The notes: generated by a model from the letters alone, not told the origin. DNA of 64,000 bases from Mytilus californianus (GCF_021869535.1 NW_026262712.1:109241640-109305639); one strand, 5' to 3'. Shown: positions 24,701 to 36,262, counted from the first letter of the stretch. Numbers and translations: made by a program.

Positions 24701-25098
24701 CTTTTTTTATTTGCTGTTTCTATAAAATATTTTGGAAACTTCAGGTGATATGGTTACTAACGCTTGTTAACAGGAAAAAAATTGATTGGTTTACTTCCGG
24801 TGATGGTTATTATCTTATATCCAATGCAATGTTTGTGAAATTTTCACTGTAGTACTGGACAGGATAAAACTTTACTCATGCCAAGTATTTCTTTATTTGA
24901 AACAAAGATAAATTCTGCACAATTTTTTGAAAAGTGCCAATTTAACAAAGACTAATTGGAGAAAATCAATGGTGGTATTACTCCTGTAATGTACAATGGC
25001 TGCAAATTGTTAATTGCTACTGTATATCATGCTTGTTTTTCGTTTGTTATTTTGTTCATGCATCAGGCATTTGATTCTCTTATTTCAATTGCTTTACA
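21721..25098. other. Long gene-free stretch
   Basis: About 3.4 kb in which I recognise no exon, RNA gene or complete repeat. There is a poly-A tract near 22612-22628 and a very short M2-like scrap near 23538 (GAGATGTGGTGGTTATACGC). The frames at 22281-22598 and 22639-22833 are low-complexity hydrophobic translations of AT-rich DNA without family features. Confidence 0.5.
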
Positions 25099-25099
25099 T

Positions 25100-25245
25100 T
25101 TAATTTTGTCGGGTCTTTTATAGCTTGCTATGCGGTATGGGTTTTCTCATTGTTGAAGGCCGTAAGACGACCTAAAGTTGCTAACATTTACGTCATTTGG
25201 TCTCCGGTGGATAGTTGTCTCATTGGCAATCATACCGCATCTACT
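25100..25245 (-). repeat. M2 left-end fragment (reverse)
   Basis: CTTTTATAGCTTGCTATGCG, then GGATAGTTGTCTCATTGGCA and ATCATACCGCATCT are the complement of the M2 left 145 bases. Confidence 0.65.
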
Positions 25246-25649
25246 TATTATATATTACTATGTAATTTCTGAGGTCCTTTTTATCTTATCCCAAATGAAA
25301 CAATTTTTAAAAGAAAATTTACCATTGAAGCGCATTATTATATTATCCTCGTGATTATCTTATATACATGCTTATTTTTAAAGCTAATATCTTAAAGTTA
25401 CTGTTAACGACCTATTTTCTAGAGCGATTTTTTTTTTCGCGAGTAGAAAATCAGCATAAATATGTGAAAATCAGATCAATTCGTATAGTAACAAATCAAC
25501 AACATTAGAAAATGGCGACAATATGTTACCGCAAAATAAGGTAGAATAGGTTAAACGCGAAAAAAAAAGTATCTGCGAAGATATTATTTTTTTGAAAAGT
25601 ATTTCAATAGCTGAATAATGTTTGTTTACTTTTATCGTTACTTAGAATC

Positions 25650-26130
25650 ATAGAAATGAACCATGTCGATCATGAACTAAACCATGACACTACTGAACTA
25701 AACCATGACACTAAACTGTCAGTAATTTTGAATTATGTGCAAAAGTAGCTATTTTTTTCGGACAAATTGACGGTATTGTATATTATAACGAAATATGTGA
25801 TGTATCAGACGGTAAACAAATCTTTTTTTTTTATAGTTGGTAAATGAGTTAGCAACTTTAAATTTTGACATACGTGTGAAATTATTAAGTATATGATACA
25901 AATTTTAATTTACTAACATATTAGCTATAAGCAAAGATAATTACCAGCTTGAATTCATGTTCAGATGTTCCTTTAGCAAAAAATCAGAATGTTCATATTG
26001 TGTCATTGTTTGTCATTAAAAACACTTAACACAATCATGTCTAACTTAACCAAACTATGACAAAATTACTGTACTAAACTCTGGATATGACGACGTTACT
26101 ACCCGTGACTGAATTAATTGTTAATGATAT
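25650..26130 (-). repeat. Right member of an inverted repeat pair (partner 17275-17660)
   Basis: The complement of 26040-26105 reads AGTAACGTCGTCATATCCAG, followed by GTAATTTTGTCATAGTTTGG, matching the left member. The left half holds a short direct repeat (CTGAACTAAACCATGACACT, twice in part, near 25672-25720). Confidence 0.6.
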
Positions 26131-27008
26131 GACTAATTTTGGGTTATCAGCAAGTGCTTGTAACCCAGGGCCAATAACTTCCTTTTCTGCTTTAAATTAT
26201 AACTTTCTTCTTTTTACCAAGTTTTTTGGTGCCAAATATGATTGAATAAATATCTTATAACATGTTCATATTTTGTATGGTAACATAATAAAATTATTTT
26301 AGCTTAATCAAAATTGTCAGTTTGAGTTCAAAATGAATTGTGCTTGAAGGGGAAAATAATTTCAGATACATTTTACAAGAACAAAACATTTCCATCCACC
26401 CATGGCTGATCATGTCTAGGGCCAAAGTTTTTCATTTGTTTGTTTTTGATTGCATAACAGTTAAGTTTATCTTTCATGGTATTTGAAATTTATGTTGTTA
26501 ATGTTAGTACAACGTGATACAGATTCCACGCTTTTTGTTTGATGAATGACGAAATCGTCATAGTGTAACATCTGTGGGTGGAATGTAATATCCGTTGACG
26601 CGCGCGTTAGTGAAGAGTGCTTTCTTTCACGTCTGCATTTCTATCAAGTATGACATGCCAAGTTAACATTTTAGATAAATATTACGGACGGTGAAATAAA
26701 TTCAGAACTGTGAACAATAACATACATTGTAATTCATACGGCATAAGAAGACACCATGTGAAAATCTGTTATCTTCAATTTTTTAAGTTTAATGCCATAT
26801 TGCACAGTAATTTAAGTAAGAGAAGGTTTTTCATTTTTTTCTTCTGTTAAAATGAAACTACGACTGGTTTGTTACATGTATTAACGAACCTTGCACACGT
26901 ATTTTTTTGCAGTTAAAAACAATAATAAAGATGAAATAAAACAATCCGAAACTATGATATATCTTGGGTATCCGATATTCACGCAGGGGTGCATAATAGT
27001 GAATATCG
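26131..27008. other. Non-coding stretch, nothing recognised
   Basis: No exon or complete repeat. A CpG-containing patch (GACGCGCGCGTTAG near 26596) stands out against the AT-rich background, but I can give it no function. Confidence 0.4.
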
Positions 27009-27009
27009 A

Positions 27010-27195
27010 TATAAGAAGTTGTGGTGAAATTGCCAATAGGACAACTCTCTATATGTAAACTAGAGACCAAATGTCGAAAAAGTTAATATAACAACTATAG
27101 TTCACCTTACGGCTTTCGAAAATGAGCAAAACCCATACCGCATAGTTAGCTACAAAAGACCCCGAAATGACAGATGTTAAATAATTCTAACGAAA
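27010..27195 (+). repeat. M2 left-end fragment
   Basis: It begins ATAAGAAGTTGTGGTGAAAT, contains GCCAATAGGACAACTCTC and ACCCATACCGCATAGTTAGC, and ends after GACCCCGAAATGACA. This is a diverged copy of the first 190 bases of M2. Confidence 0.65.
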
Positions 27196-27339
27196 AAAAT
27201 AATGCTCTGACAGTTGTTTATTTGGTCCCTTTTTGTGGTCCCTTTTACGATTGGGTGTGATTATGCTACAACAGACCAACAAAGATGGCAGCTTACTATA
27301 AATAGAATATCTGTTGAATATGTTTATATTTCTGATTTT

Positions 27340-27553
27340 TTTTTTCATTTTTTTTTATGGATTTGTGCTCGATTTTTAGTTACCTATTTTATATTTGTTA
27401 TTGCCGTTTGTCTTTATGTCACCTCTTTTTGGTCATGGTGTTGTTTATTTTTATCAGACTTATGATTTTTTATCCCCGATTTAGGCCGTCATAAGTATGC
27501 ATGAAGTATTTGCCACTGGACGTTCAGCCAACAACAATCAATCAATCATATAT
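27340..27553 (-). repeat. M3-like and SINE-tail debris
   Basis: The first part (TGTCACCTCTTTTTGGTCAT, then GGTGTTGTTTATTTTTATCA) resembles the complement of the M3 core. The last part ends CAACAACAATCAATCAATCA, the tail type seen on mollusc SINEs. Both are fragments, and the hydrophobic frame across them (27214-27465) is not a gene. Confidence 0.45.
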
Positions 27554-27554
27554 C

Positions 27555-28228
27555 CTCTAAACAGTGCTATAATGACTTTAAACATAATTAATTAATAAAA
27601 AAACATTCGTTTAATCCTTTCAGCAGATATATACACGTCTCATATTGTTTAAAATTTTAAAAAGAAGAAGAAAAAAAAACCCCAATATTAAATATCAAAA
27701 GAACACATCGTGTTCTGCACGGGTTGTTTGTCTCATTATGCTGATGATGGATGACTTTTTAACGTCAAGCGTGCCAAATTACATGAATATTTTAGACTAG
27801 AACATACTTTGTACCATACCGACTGGCTGAGCCGGATTTTTTTACGTGCTAACTCACAAGGTAACAGTCTGGAGGTTTATTACATTTGATGAATATGGAT
27901 ATTTTCAATGGAGAACTGACTTGTCTTTAGTTGTGATACTTTTATACATAATTTCCCTAACTATGATGTTGTTTCCTTAAATTGTTCATAATTTTCTGAT
28001 CCAGTATTAAGTAAAAAAAAGTTTATATGAAGAAGCGAGCATATCAGGGAAGTTTTCAAAATATACAGGATCCTTTTTCTGTTGCCCTCGTAACACTTTG
28101 TATTTTAGATTTTATCATAGCATAAGAGCCGTCTTTTCCTATATGTTAATATTTAAATCTGATTCATAGTTTGAGTCAAAATAAAAACTCTACTCTTTCT
28201 TACTATTAAATTGTTTTTATCAAACGGT
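27555..28228. other. Non-coding stretch, nothing recognised
   Basis: AT-rich, with a purine run at 27660-27680. No exon or repeat family is recognised. Confidence 0.4.
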
Positions 28229-28231
28229 ATG

Positions 28232-29155
28232 TATAAAAACTAGAGGCTCTAAAGAGCCTGTGTCGCGCACCTACATCTTCAACAAAGGCTTTTATTTAGT
28301 AATAATCTTCATTAAAAAGGAATAACTCTATCAAGAGTTAACTGAAAATTAAGGTCATGTTAACATATGTGTAGATCTTATCTTGCTGATCCGTTTTCCT
28401 TTTTAAAGTTTCTATTTATCTAGTTTTCAATATAAAAGGGGAAAAATGCCAAAAAAATAGTAATAATTTTCATTAAAGAGCATTAACTCCAATAACTAGT
28501 CGACTGAAGATTTCGGCTGTTATGGCATATTTGTAGATCTAGCCTTATGATCATTTTGCTATTTAAAAGTTTCTATCTTTGGATTTTAGTTTTCAAGATA
28601 ATACGCAAAAATACAAAAACTGGGAAAATCGTCATTAAAGGGCAATAACTTTGATAAGTAATTGACTAACGATATCGGTCAAAGCTGACTTATTTGTAAA
28701 TCTTTTCTTGCTTATCGTTTTTGCTTTTAAAATTTCTATCCATCTTTTATAATTTTCAAGATAATAATCGTTTAAGGGCAATAACTCCTATACAAAGTCG
28801 TCTGACAGTTTTAATGTTCCTAGACATTAGGTAGATCTCACCATTCTGAACATTTTTGCTCTGTGTTGATTTTTTCTATCTATAGCGGTTGTCAAGATAA
28901 TATACAAACATTGCAGTTTACCCCTATGTTCTATTTTTAGACATGTCTGCAATGTTTGTCGGCACCCAGACATCGGCCACATTTAAAAAACTAAAAACCC
29001 AATTGATGATTGTGGCCAAGTTTGGTTAAATTTAAGGAAGTAGTGTCAAAGGAGATGATCTTTGTAAAAGTTAACGGACGACAGACGACGACGGACAACA
29101 GACGCCAAATGATGGCAAAAGCTCACACTGGCCCTTTGAGCCAGCTGAGCTAAAA
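28232..29155 (+). mobile_element. Helitron-like (pearl-type) non-autonomous element with four core repeats
   Basis: The left end is AGAGGCTCTAAAGAGCCTGT, itself a small hairpin. It is followed by four degenerate ~165-bp repeats, each with (TTAA)GGGCAATAACTC-like, TTGTAGATCT-like and TTTTCAAGATAAT words (starting near 28310, 28470, 28630 and 28770). The right end is a hairpin (GCTCACACTGGC with GCCAGCTGAGC) followed by CTAA. A 3' hairpin before CTRR and internal ~160-bp core repeats are features of pearl/Helitron-like elements of bivalves. The last 165 bases are also present at 61565-61730 in the paralogous segment. There is no protein frame. Confidence 0.55.
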
Positions 29156-29429
29156 ATGATGTCAATATGAAACACGACACTACTGAGTGACTATGACTCT
29201 CAGGGATCAACAGTCTGGGCTCAAATGATATTATGAATAAATGTATGTTGTCAATTTAAGAGCGAATGTTTTTCTAATAAATTTTTTAAGAAACGCTTGA
29301 GAGAAAAAAATTTGGATTCATATTTGATCAGGTACAACAACTTGGCATGTGAAGAGACATACTTTTAGGCGCAGCAGATAAGCTCTTTGATGAAGGAAAA
29401 TATTTGTCTTCGTTTCCTGGATTAAGCTT

Positions 29430-29705
29430 TTATGTTTCAATAGGATAGCCTACGTCGCTGTCTTTACCCTAATTATACATTTCTATTAAGTCATTTTAGC
29501 TATCGGTTCCCCACTGTCCACAAAAACATCTTCTTTTCGACGTTTTTTATGATGAGAATAAACTGCGCTAGTCATTATCATTAATGCAATTACTAATCCT
29601 ACTCCTATACAAATTATGAGTAGAGTTTGAGTAGGGTCTGTACAACAGCTTCGGTTGTATCGATTGCAGTTGTTTCTTGATTACCACGAGTACTGTCCGT
29701 ATAAT
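29430..29705 (-). pseudogene. Broken copy of the stalk/transmembrane/tail exon
   Basis: The acceptor and first codons match the intact exon at 61992-63040 (TTTATTTGTAG then a frame beginning YTDSTRGNQETTAID). After about 75 bases the copy jumps to the membrane helix (LVIALMIMTSAVYSHHKK), losing about 770 bp of Thr-rich stalk. The jump leaves the helix out of frame with the start. The cytoplasmic tail has a further 1-bp loss near GCTAAAATG and stop codons (TAA, then TAG in place of the Cys codon). It therefore cannot encode a membrane anchor. The corresponding stop position is at 29430. Confidence 0.85.
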
Positions 29706-29904
29706 CTACAAATAAAAATATTCATTATAGCTTAAACAACTCTATTAAATCATTTCCGTATTTACATCTTTTACTGAATGCCACAGAATTAAAATTTTCA
29801 TGAACAAAATGACGGATGCGACTACTGGAACCAGACCTGTTAACTCTTCTCGTCCACCGATTTTCACCTTATGCTTTAATAGGTTCGTGTCAAAGTTTGT
29901 GCCA

Positions 29905-30118
29905 CATGTGGAGCAGGATCTGATTACCCTTCCGGAGCACCTGAGATCACCCCCAGTTTTTGATGGGGTTCGTGTTGCTCAGTCTTTAGTTTTCTATGTT
30001 GTGTTTTGTGTACTATTGTTTGTCTATTGGTCTTTTTCTTTTTTTTAGCCATGGCGTTGTCTGTTTATTTTCGACATATGAGTTTGAATGTCCCTCTGGT
30101 ATCTTTCGCCCCTCTTTT
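29905..30118 (-). mobile_element. M3 repeat inserted in segment P1
   Basis: The complement contains GATACCAGAGGGACATTCAA, ATAGACAAACAATAGTACAC and CCCATCAAAAACTGGGGGTG, which is the M3 core in reverse. P2 (near 63225-63245) and P3 (near 31830) lack it: P2 runs from AGGTTTAAGCC to TTTAAATCTTTCACATT without it, so the insertion occurred after the segments separated. Confidence 0.65.
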
Positions 30119-31149
30119 AAATCATTCACACTAAATCATGCATATTTGTAGATTAATCATACGTATCGATAGTGTATATATTTGGTAATGTGACAGAGCA
30201 AGACATGAAACATTTTCCTATCAGCGGTTGTATAATGCCACAAGTGAATCAGAAACTACATGCATATGCCTTCTGAAGCTTGAGTTCGCCCAGTCTTTCC
30301 TGGGATTTGTTTTGCGTAATCTTTTATATGTATTGACGTTCTGTCATCGGATTAAAAATGTGATAAATTTACACTTGATAGTTAATGATGATAATATTTA
30401 ATCCTCATTCTAATTCGGCAGCAATTTGCATCAATAAAAGGAATAAAAGAATTCCAAACATTGCTAGAAAATGCTGTAGTAACTGAGATGACGATGCCAT
30501 TTATATCATTTTGTAACTTATGAGTCTTGACATCGGTTGTAATCCGGGTGCGGAATTTTCTCACAGTGTGGAAGACCCGAATTCATCTAAGATTATCATT
30601 CCCTGAGAAAATCGGATTTCTACTTTCTTATTTTTTTCTAAATTTATCAATGGAGAATTTAAGAAAGATTTGTTTTAAATCATGTCAGTACCGAAGCACT
30701 GATTACTTAGTAAATGATACGTTTGTTATTCCTATTCCTATGCAATTCTCATACATACTAGTACTTGAAATTAACATTTGAAATATCTCGAAAACGTCTA
30801 TAGCTTAACGCAACGTTGTTGCCATCGACTCCAACTGTCGCCCATGGTATTGTCGACAGACGTCATCCAAATTAATAAAAATGGCGTACATGTCACATTG
30901 CATTCGATTAATGAATGAAGCCATTTATGAAGACAAGGTTTTGGTAGAAACCAGCAAAAAACAAACAAAAAAACAATCGAGGTGAATGCTTAATTTGATG
31001 AATATAATATATACAGTAACCAAACACATTGTATGTGATAAATCTGATAAAGATAAATAACTAAACATTTGAAAATATATTTCTTCAAGACGCTGAATCT
31101 TAGCTTTTGCCTACTGCTTGAATTTATGTTTCACGAGTAGTGGGTTTCC

Positions 31150-31290
31150 TTGTTCAAACGAATGGAAAACACCTTTCATATTCCTGACTTAGTACAGGCA
31201 TTTCCTTATGTAGAAAATGGTGGATTAAAACTGTTTTAAAAGCCATCAACCTCTAACTTGCATGACAGTCGCATAAAACTTTCAATAATT
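31150..31290 (-). repeat. Family M4 repeat fragment (reverse)
   Basis: CATATTCCTGACTTAGTACA, GAAAATGGTGGATTAAA and TTGCATGACAGTCGCATAAA are the complement of the M4 sequence at 38545-38800. M4 also occurs at 54475-54665 and 59388-59530. I recognise it as widespread in mussels but cannot name the element. Confidence 0.6.
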
Positions 31291-31488
31291 TTCACAAGGT
31301 GATCAAACAAAATAACACCTATAAGGAAGCTGTTTTTACTAGTCGGGTATACGTTGGTTGTTGGATACTTTTTTACTGACCAATACCCCACAGGATTCTT
31401 CTATTTTTTGGGAAAATTAACTCTAATAAGTCCATGAGAATTTTATTCAGGAAGTAAAAACAAAAGTTATATCTTTTATTTGAAAAAA

Positions 31489-31649
31489 TCAAGTAACTCT
31501 AATAAGGTTATTGTACGTAATTGTTGCTGAACGTAATGAAGCTTCAGTGATTTCGACAGGTCTACGATACATCGTTGTAGTTTGCACAACTGACTCGGTT
31601 GTATCGATTGCAGTTGTTTCTCGATAACGAAGAGTACTGTCCGTATAAT
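31489..31649 (-). pseudogene. Third copy of the stalk exon, truncated before the membrane helix
   Basis: Same acceptor (TTTATTTGTAG) and phase as the intact exon. The frame begins YTDSTLRYRETTAIDTTE and goes on MYRRPVEITEASLRSA, parallel to HRRPVGTNKASLRSA in the intact copy but lacking 48 bp between them. It diverges after SAT and meets TGA at 31489. If spliced to the upstream sushi exon (phase 1 to phase 1, compatible), it would give about 53 residues and a secreted product without membrane anchor. I think decay more likely. Confidence 0.7.
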
Positions 31650-32150
31650 CTACAAATAAAAATATGTATTAAAGCTTAACAAATCCGTATTTACATCTCT
31701 TTTACTGACTGTGACTTATCAACATAATTTAACTACTTATGAGCAAAACGGCAAATGCAACTAGCCGAACCGGAACTGTTAACCCTTCATTGTCCACCGG
31801 ATTTTACATTAAGTTTTTCTAGGTTCATGTCAATTTTAGTGTCATTTAAAGATTCCGAAGCACTGATTACTGAGCTGACGATACGGTATTGTTATACCTA
31901 TTCTAATGGAATACTCGCAATAAAATTAAACTCGAAATAAAACATTTATAATATCTTGAAAACGTCGACGGTTACAACAAAAAGTTGCTGCAAATGACTC
32001 CGACTGTCGTCCGAGAGATTATCAGCAGACATCATTTAATCAAAAATGGGGTTACATGTCACATTACATCAAAATGAATACTGAAGTCACTTATATAGAC
32101 AACTTTTGCCTAGAAACCAGAAAAACAACCAATAATAACAACCGAAGTCA
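31489..32150 (-). repeat. Paralogous segment P3
   Basis: Tandemly placed, shortened copy of the P1 right part. It shares the exon start, the intron words CCGTATTTACATCTCTTTTA and GAACTGTTAAC, then jumps across about 800 bp of P1 to GAAGCACTGATTACT, and ends with the ATATCTTGAAAACGTC ... GAAACCAGAAAAACAA region (compare 30783-30970). Confidence 0.8.
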
Positions 32151-33835
32151 AAACTAGAGTTAAAAATTTTTTTTTAAATGAATTCTGAATGTACTTACTT
32201 TTTTTACTACAGGGTTCAAAAGTAATGGGGGTCAATATAAAAATTTAGTGCGAATCTACAGTGTTTGTATACAATGCCATGTGAATGGCCCAAAAATGCC
32301 GCAAGTCCCTATGTTTTTGTTGTTTCAAAAAATGTGTACTTTAATGGATGATATATGAAAGCTTCTGATTTATAAAGGTAATACAGGTATAAATTTAATT
32401 CAAGACATAGGTTTGCATTAAAGTCGATGGGAGATTTTTTACTTGAATGTACCCCTATAGGTCCACTCGTATTGAACATTTTTGTCTGGATATCTAATAG
32501 ATTATGAAATAAAGATAATTGTAATATTTTGTTGAACGACTGTCAGAGAGGTATTCAATAGTAAATTTACCATCTGAACAGTTGTACAGTTTGGGATCAT
32601 CTACAGAAATATCACTCAAGTAACTTTTAAACTTTAAACTTTCAATTATAAACCGAAAATACAAAAACAATATTTAGGCATTCGTTAAGATTGTAATGAA
32701 AAATACATTTATCTATAAAGATTGAATGCTTCAGAACAAATGTTTTTTTTTAAATAAAAAAAAAAAATACCAAGACTTAAAATTTTAATACTTTATAAAT
32801 TGGTTCATAGGACGTGCTTTTCTTGATTTACACGAATCAAGAACGCTTTAAAAACTTTAAAAGCAAAGGACTTTCAAGAAATCTTAAAATATTTAGCAGT
32901 AAATAAAAATTTTAAGAATAGCGATCGACATTCCCAGATTGAAATATCAAATTATACGTAATAAATGATGTCTTTTGCAGAAACTTCAATGACCGGGTGG
33001 ATATCTTCAGCGACCTAAAAGGGTAATTACCCAGTGTGTCATTAAAACAAAGTATAATGTGAATGGTTTCTTTGTTGCATTTTTTACTTGGAGTCACATA
33101 AAGGGATTTAAAGAACTGTTTGCTAAGGGAGAAATGTATATAACTGCATTAAAAGATATATTTAACCAAACTTTACAAACCATCTAAGGTCAACTTGATT
33201 GTTATGTTCTCTAAGTTTAAGAAAATTAAGAAGTTGAGAACTTAAATGAAAACGTATGTTATAAACCATGACCAATGACAAAAAAATTGGCTACTCGGTG
33301 GTTTATGTAAACATATTTAACTTTACAGTTATCAAATGTATCACAAAATTGAAATATCCAACTTTGATAATATATAACATATATAGAAATCAAACCACTT
33401 AAATATATTGTGTGACTCATATTTTTTGTAAAAAACGTTACTTTATCGAGAACAGGGAACAGGGAAATTTTTTATGTTTTTGATTGTGGATAAATTCAAG
33501 ATCTCTGGATAAGGTGTTTGAGTGTTCTTTTAATTTTATCTTAATGGCGAATCTATTTTAATTGTATATCAAGTGGGCGTAACACGGATGTTTATCTTTG
33601 TGTTAATTTTAAATAAAAAAAATTAACAGATTTAATGTGGAGCCTGGTATGCAAGAATAGCTAGTTACATACATATTATTCTTCAATGTACCCTTTAGAA
33701 ATCAATGTTCACATACTCTGGGTCGTTTTGAAGAAATCTCTAAAAATGATTTTCAGGGAAATAATTCGACACATTAAAGCTAAAAACTGTATAGACAACA
33801 TCCTCGTAGTTTCTTGAACAATAATTTTGAATATT
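32151..33835. other. Non-coding stretch, nothing recognised
   Basis: AT-rich with homopolymer runs (for example 32745-32768). No exon, RNA gene or named repeat. The short minus-strand frame at 32912-33097 has no family features. Confidence 0.4.
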
Positions 33836-34152
33836 ATCTTAATTTGTTTTCCTCACAAAGACAAAAAGAAAAAGCATCTCGCAAAGTTCTTTAAATTCGT
33901 TTTCATGTATATTGATGATCTTCTGTCACCCAATAACCCATATTTCTGTAAGTGCTTGCAAACTCATGTTACCAGTGAACGTCAGAGTAAGGATTCTACT
34001 GAAAGTATGTCTGCTTCTTATGTTGATTTTTTTCTCGACATTGACAGAGATGCATGACTTTAAGCCAGATTCTATGACAAACGTGATGATTTAAACTATC
34101 CAATCGTTAACTGTCCAGTTCTCAGCAGTAACATATCCTCTGCCCATCGTAT
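33836..34152 (+). pseudogene. Penelope-like reverse transcriptase fragment with YIDD motif
   Basis: Plus-strand translation gives FVFMYIDDLLSPNN, the catalytic palm motif with both aspartates, followed by SKDSTESMSASYVDFFLDID. After a frameshift near 34057 it resumes with ARFYDKRDDLNYPIVNCPVL and SSNISSAHRM. The order and words match the family at 4755-4975, 20219-20617 and 55563-55845. The N-terminal polymerase blocks are missing. The downstream 34270-34320 motif (AATCCAGAAAAGCGCTTCGG) is a repeat tail found with such elements in mussels, as I recall. Confidence 0.65.
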
Positions 34153-34639
34153 GTCCAGGGGTGTCAAAATATCAAATTGTTCACTTGCCCAAGTACAAGT
34201 ACTATACAAAAATCTATTTGCCCATTGCACATCCATGGCCTTCAAATGTATAAGTTTAATTGTTTAAGATAAAGGTAAATCCAGAAAAGCGCTTCGGATG
34301 CACAAAATTTATAAATTGTTTTTTTTCTTTTATAGAAATTACTGGTCATGTAGTTGGAACATGTGTAATTGTCCGGGAGATTGTGGGAGAAACCAGATAA
34401 GACAGTTATAGTTCTTTCACATTCTGAATGTTGTCTTCATATCCCAATCAACACGTATCACTCTTACATGATCACATTATACGGAATTTATTAGCACGGG
34501 TGTGCTACTTAAACAAAATCGCTCCAACAGAGATCTGAGCACAAAGGAATAAATTGAAACATACGTTTTACAGTCACAATCATCAATTGATTGATCAGCA
34601 CGAGCTGTCTGTGTCTCAACTCACTAGCGATATGATTTC

Positions 34640-34820
34640 GTGGTGTTAGATATTTCAATACCAGAATAGTCGCCTGATCTTTGAATTTATCGGCTGTGTA
34701 CATGTCTATTCCACAATGTGACATTGTGAATGAGTTTGAAATCGTTTTGCAGGTGACGAATGTATAGCAGAAGAAAACTTCCCTGTCAATGCTTTCAGTC
34801 TCGCTACTATTGGAGTCCAT
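34640..34820 (-). other. Unrecognised open frame ending in a strong splice donor
   Basis: The minus strand carries a frame with SHCGIDMYTADKFKDQATIL and LVLKYLTPRNHIA, ending at CGCTA|GTGAGT, a near-perfect donor. I find no convincing acceptor directly upstream and do not recognise the sequence. It lies between the decayed MAM module and the P3 stalk exon on the same strand, so it could be an exon or exon relic of that gene. Low confidence. Confidence 0.2.
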
Positions 34821-35016
34821 GTGATTCCCTCAATACTTCTTTTCTATCTGCTTTATTTGTATCTTCGTAATGGATTTATATGTTTGAAGATCATTCGGTT
34901 AACTAATGTTGCCTTAATTTACATATATCATTATAACATTGTATTGAGGCGAAAAAAAGATATTTTTATTTAAATTTCTAATTTAAAAGTAAGTTGCCTA
35001 TCAATTGCATAGTTAC

Positions 35017-35162
35017 CCTGAAAGACGTTCTTCGTTCTCCGACTGGAAATTGTCCTTTTATCCATTCGTCCCCTTGATTCCCAAAAACGTCGAACTCTGC
35101 TTTTTGTGATAGTGTATCCTTTTGTCCAATTTCTCCAATATATATTTTTCATCTTCCAACTT
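35017..35162 (-). pseudogene. MAM-domain relic, third exon (frameshifted)
   Basis: Between an acceptor (CTAAACAG at 35163-35170) and a donor (AGG|GTAACT at 35016), the minus strand encodes KLE in one frame and YIGEIGQKDTLSQKAEF then DVFGNQGDEWIKGQFPVG in another. This is the 'GNQGxxW' segment of a MAM domain. The two frames are offset inside a TATATATT tract. The exon ends in phase 0 like its counterpart at 53236-53378. It belongs with the relic exons at 36263-36440 and 36716-36854. Confidence 0.75.
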
Positions 35163-35809
35163 CTGTTTAGAAAATGAAAAAAATGTATGCATGTCAGTTA
35201 TACCATATGTATAGGTGAGGTAAAAGTAGTTTCCTGATGTAAATTTCAAGGCTTTGACACAGAAGGTTATCTGTTGGGTCATTCACGTAAATAAATTCCT
35301 TAAATTTATTTTTTATATGGTAATAAAGTATATTTAGCTATATAATATTTTTCAAATACATGTTATAATCTTAAAAAGATATTCTGTTATTTTTCTAAAA
35401 ATGTACTTTACATTTTGTAGATTGTTTTAAAATCAATAGATTTAGTTTTAATTCAATACCGGTAAGAGTGCAACAAAAATCAGTCTTTTTGACGTCGATT
35501 GTGGTTTAGATCTTTAAACCGACTCAGTATGAATTCTCAGTTAATTGTTGTACCAGGAATATTGTTTTTGCAGAGTGGACTACATATGCACCAACAATTC
35601 AATTTTATTTTTATTTACAGTGTTTGTTCTTTTTTTTATATTACCCATGTTCATGCCATAGATTGGAACTCGCGCAATTTGTACAAACAGATTTTTTTTT
35701 ATAAATTCATTGAATATTTTGTACGATTATTTGCATTTTTATATCAATTTCTTTGCTTTTAAACCAAGGTCTTCAGTTCTCTTCCAGAGTCGCAATTGTT
35801 ACAAAAAAA

Positions 35810-36085
35810 AGGCGGAAGATACCAAGGCGACAAACACTACATTGAAAAATAAGGACTGAGCAACATGAATCCTATTAAAAACTGTGGGTGATAACAGGTG
35901 CTCTGGAAGTGTTATGCCGATCCTGCTTATTAGTGTCACTCGTCGTGTTACTCGTTGTAAGTGCAAATGCGATGATAAGTCACATTCGGTGATGTTACAA
36001 CCGAGGAAAAGAGGATGGGTTTGTGGTTACAACAATTCGTATATATTCGTGGTCATCTGTGACACAGATAATCATAAGGAAGAAT
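35810..36085 (+). repeat. Family M3 fragment with extension
   Basis: It contains GAAAAATAAGGACTGAGCAA, ACTGTGGGTGATAACAGGTG and CACTCGTCGTGTTACTCG, the M3 core plus sequence beyond it (to about 36075). The plus frame at 35884-36087 is part of the repeat, not a gene. Confidence 0.6.
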
Positions 36086-36262
36086 AGCAAATGTGATTGC
36101 TTACCAAAAATGCTATATGTAGCAAAAAGAACATGTGGTATCAAAGAACCCATGACGTATAGCAAGCTATAAAAGACTTTACAAATTTGAAACCGTCAGT
36201 GTTCTATGAAATGATAATTTTAATTTGACCAATGCTTACGGTTGTATCCTACTACTCCCCAC

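Larger units (their letters stand above)
28990..31000 (-). repeat. Paralogous segment P1 carrying a stalk/membrane exon copy
   Basis: P1 matches 61565-64000 (P2) from the Helitron-like tail through the exon and its upstream intron (shared landmarks: CGACACTACTGAGT at 29174/61749, TTAAGAGCG at 29257/61826, GCAATTTGCATCAATAAA at 30421/63551). Its right part (29630-31000) also matches P3 (31489-32150), including the GAAGCACTGATTACT word at 30693/31857. P1 differs from P2 by loss of most of the exon, an M3 insertion at about 29905-30118 and only a single unit of the 28-bp repeat. Confidence 0.85.

Noticed and set aside
27214..27465. 83-codon hydrophobic frame
   Set aside because: It spans recognisable repeat debris and has no family features.
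34743..34850. Plus-strand exon-like frame after TTTTGCAG at 34750
   Set aside because: A good acceptor is followed by an open frame, but no domain, no clear donor and no other plus-strand host exon is nearby.
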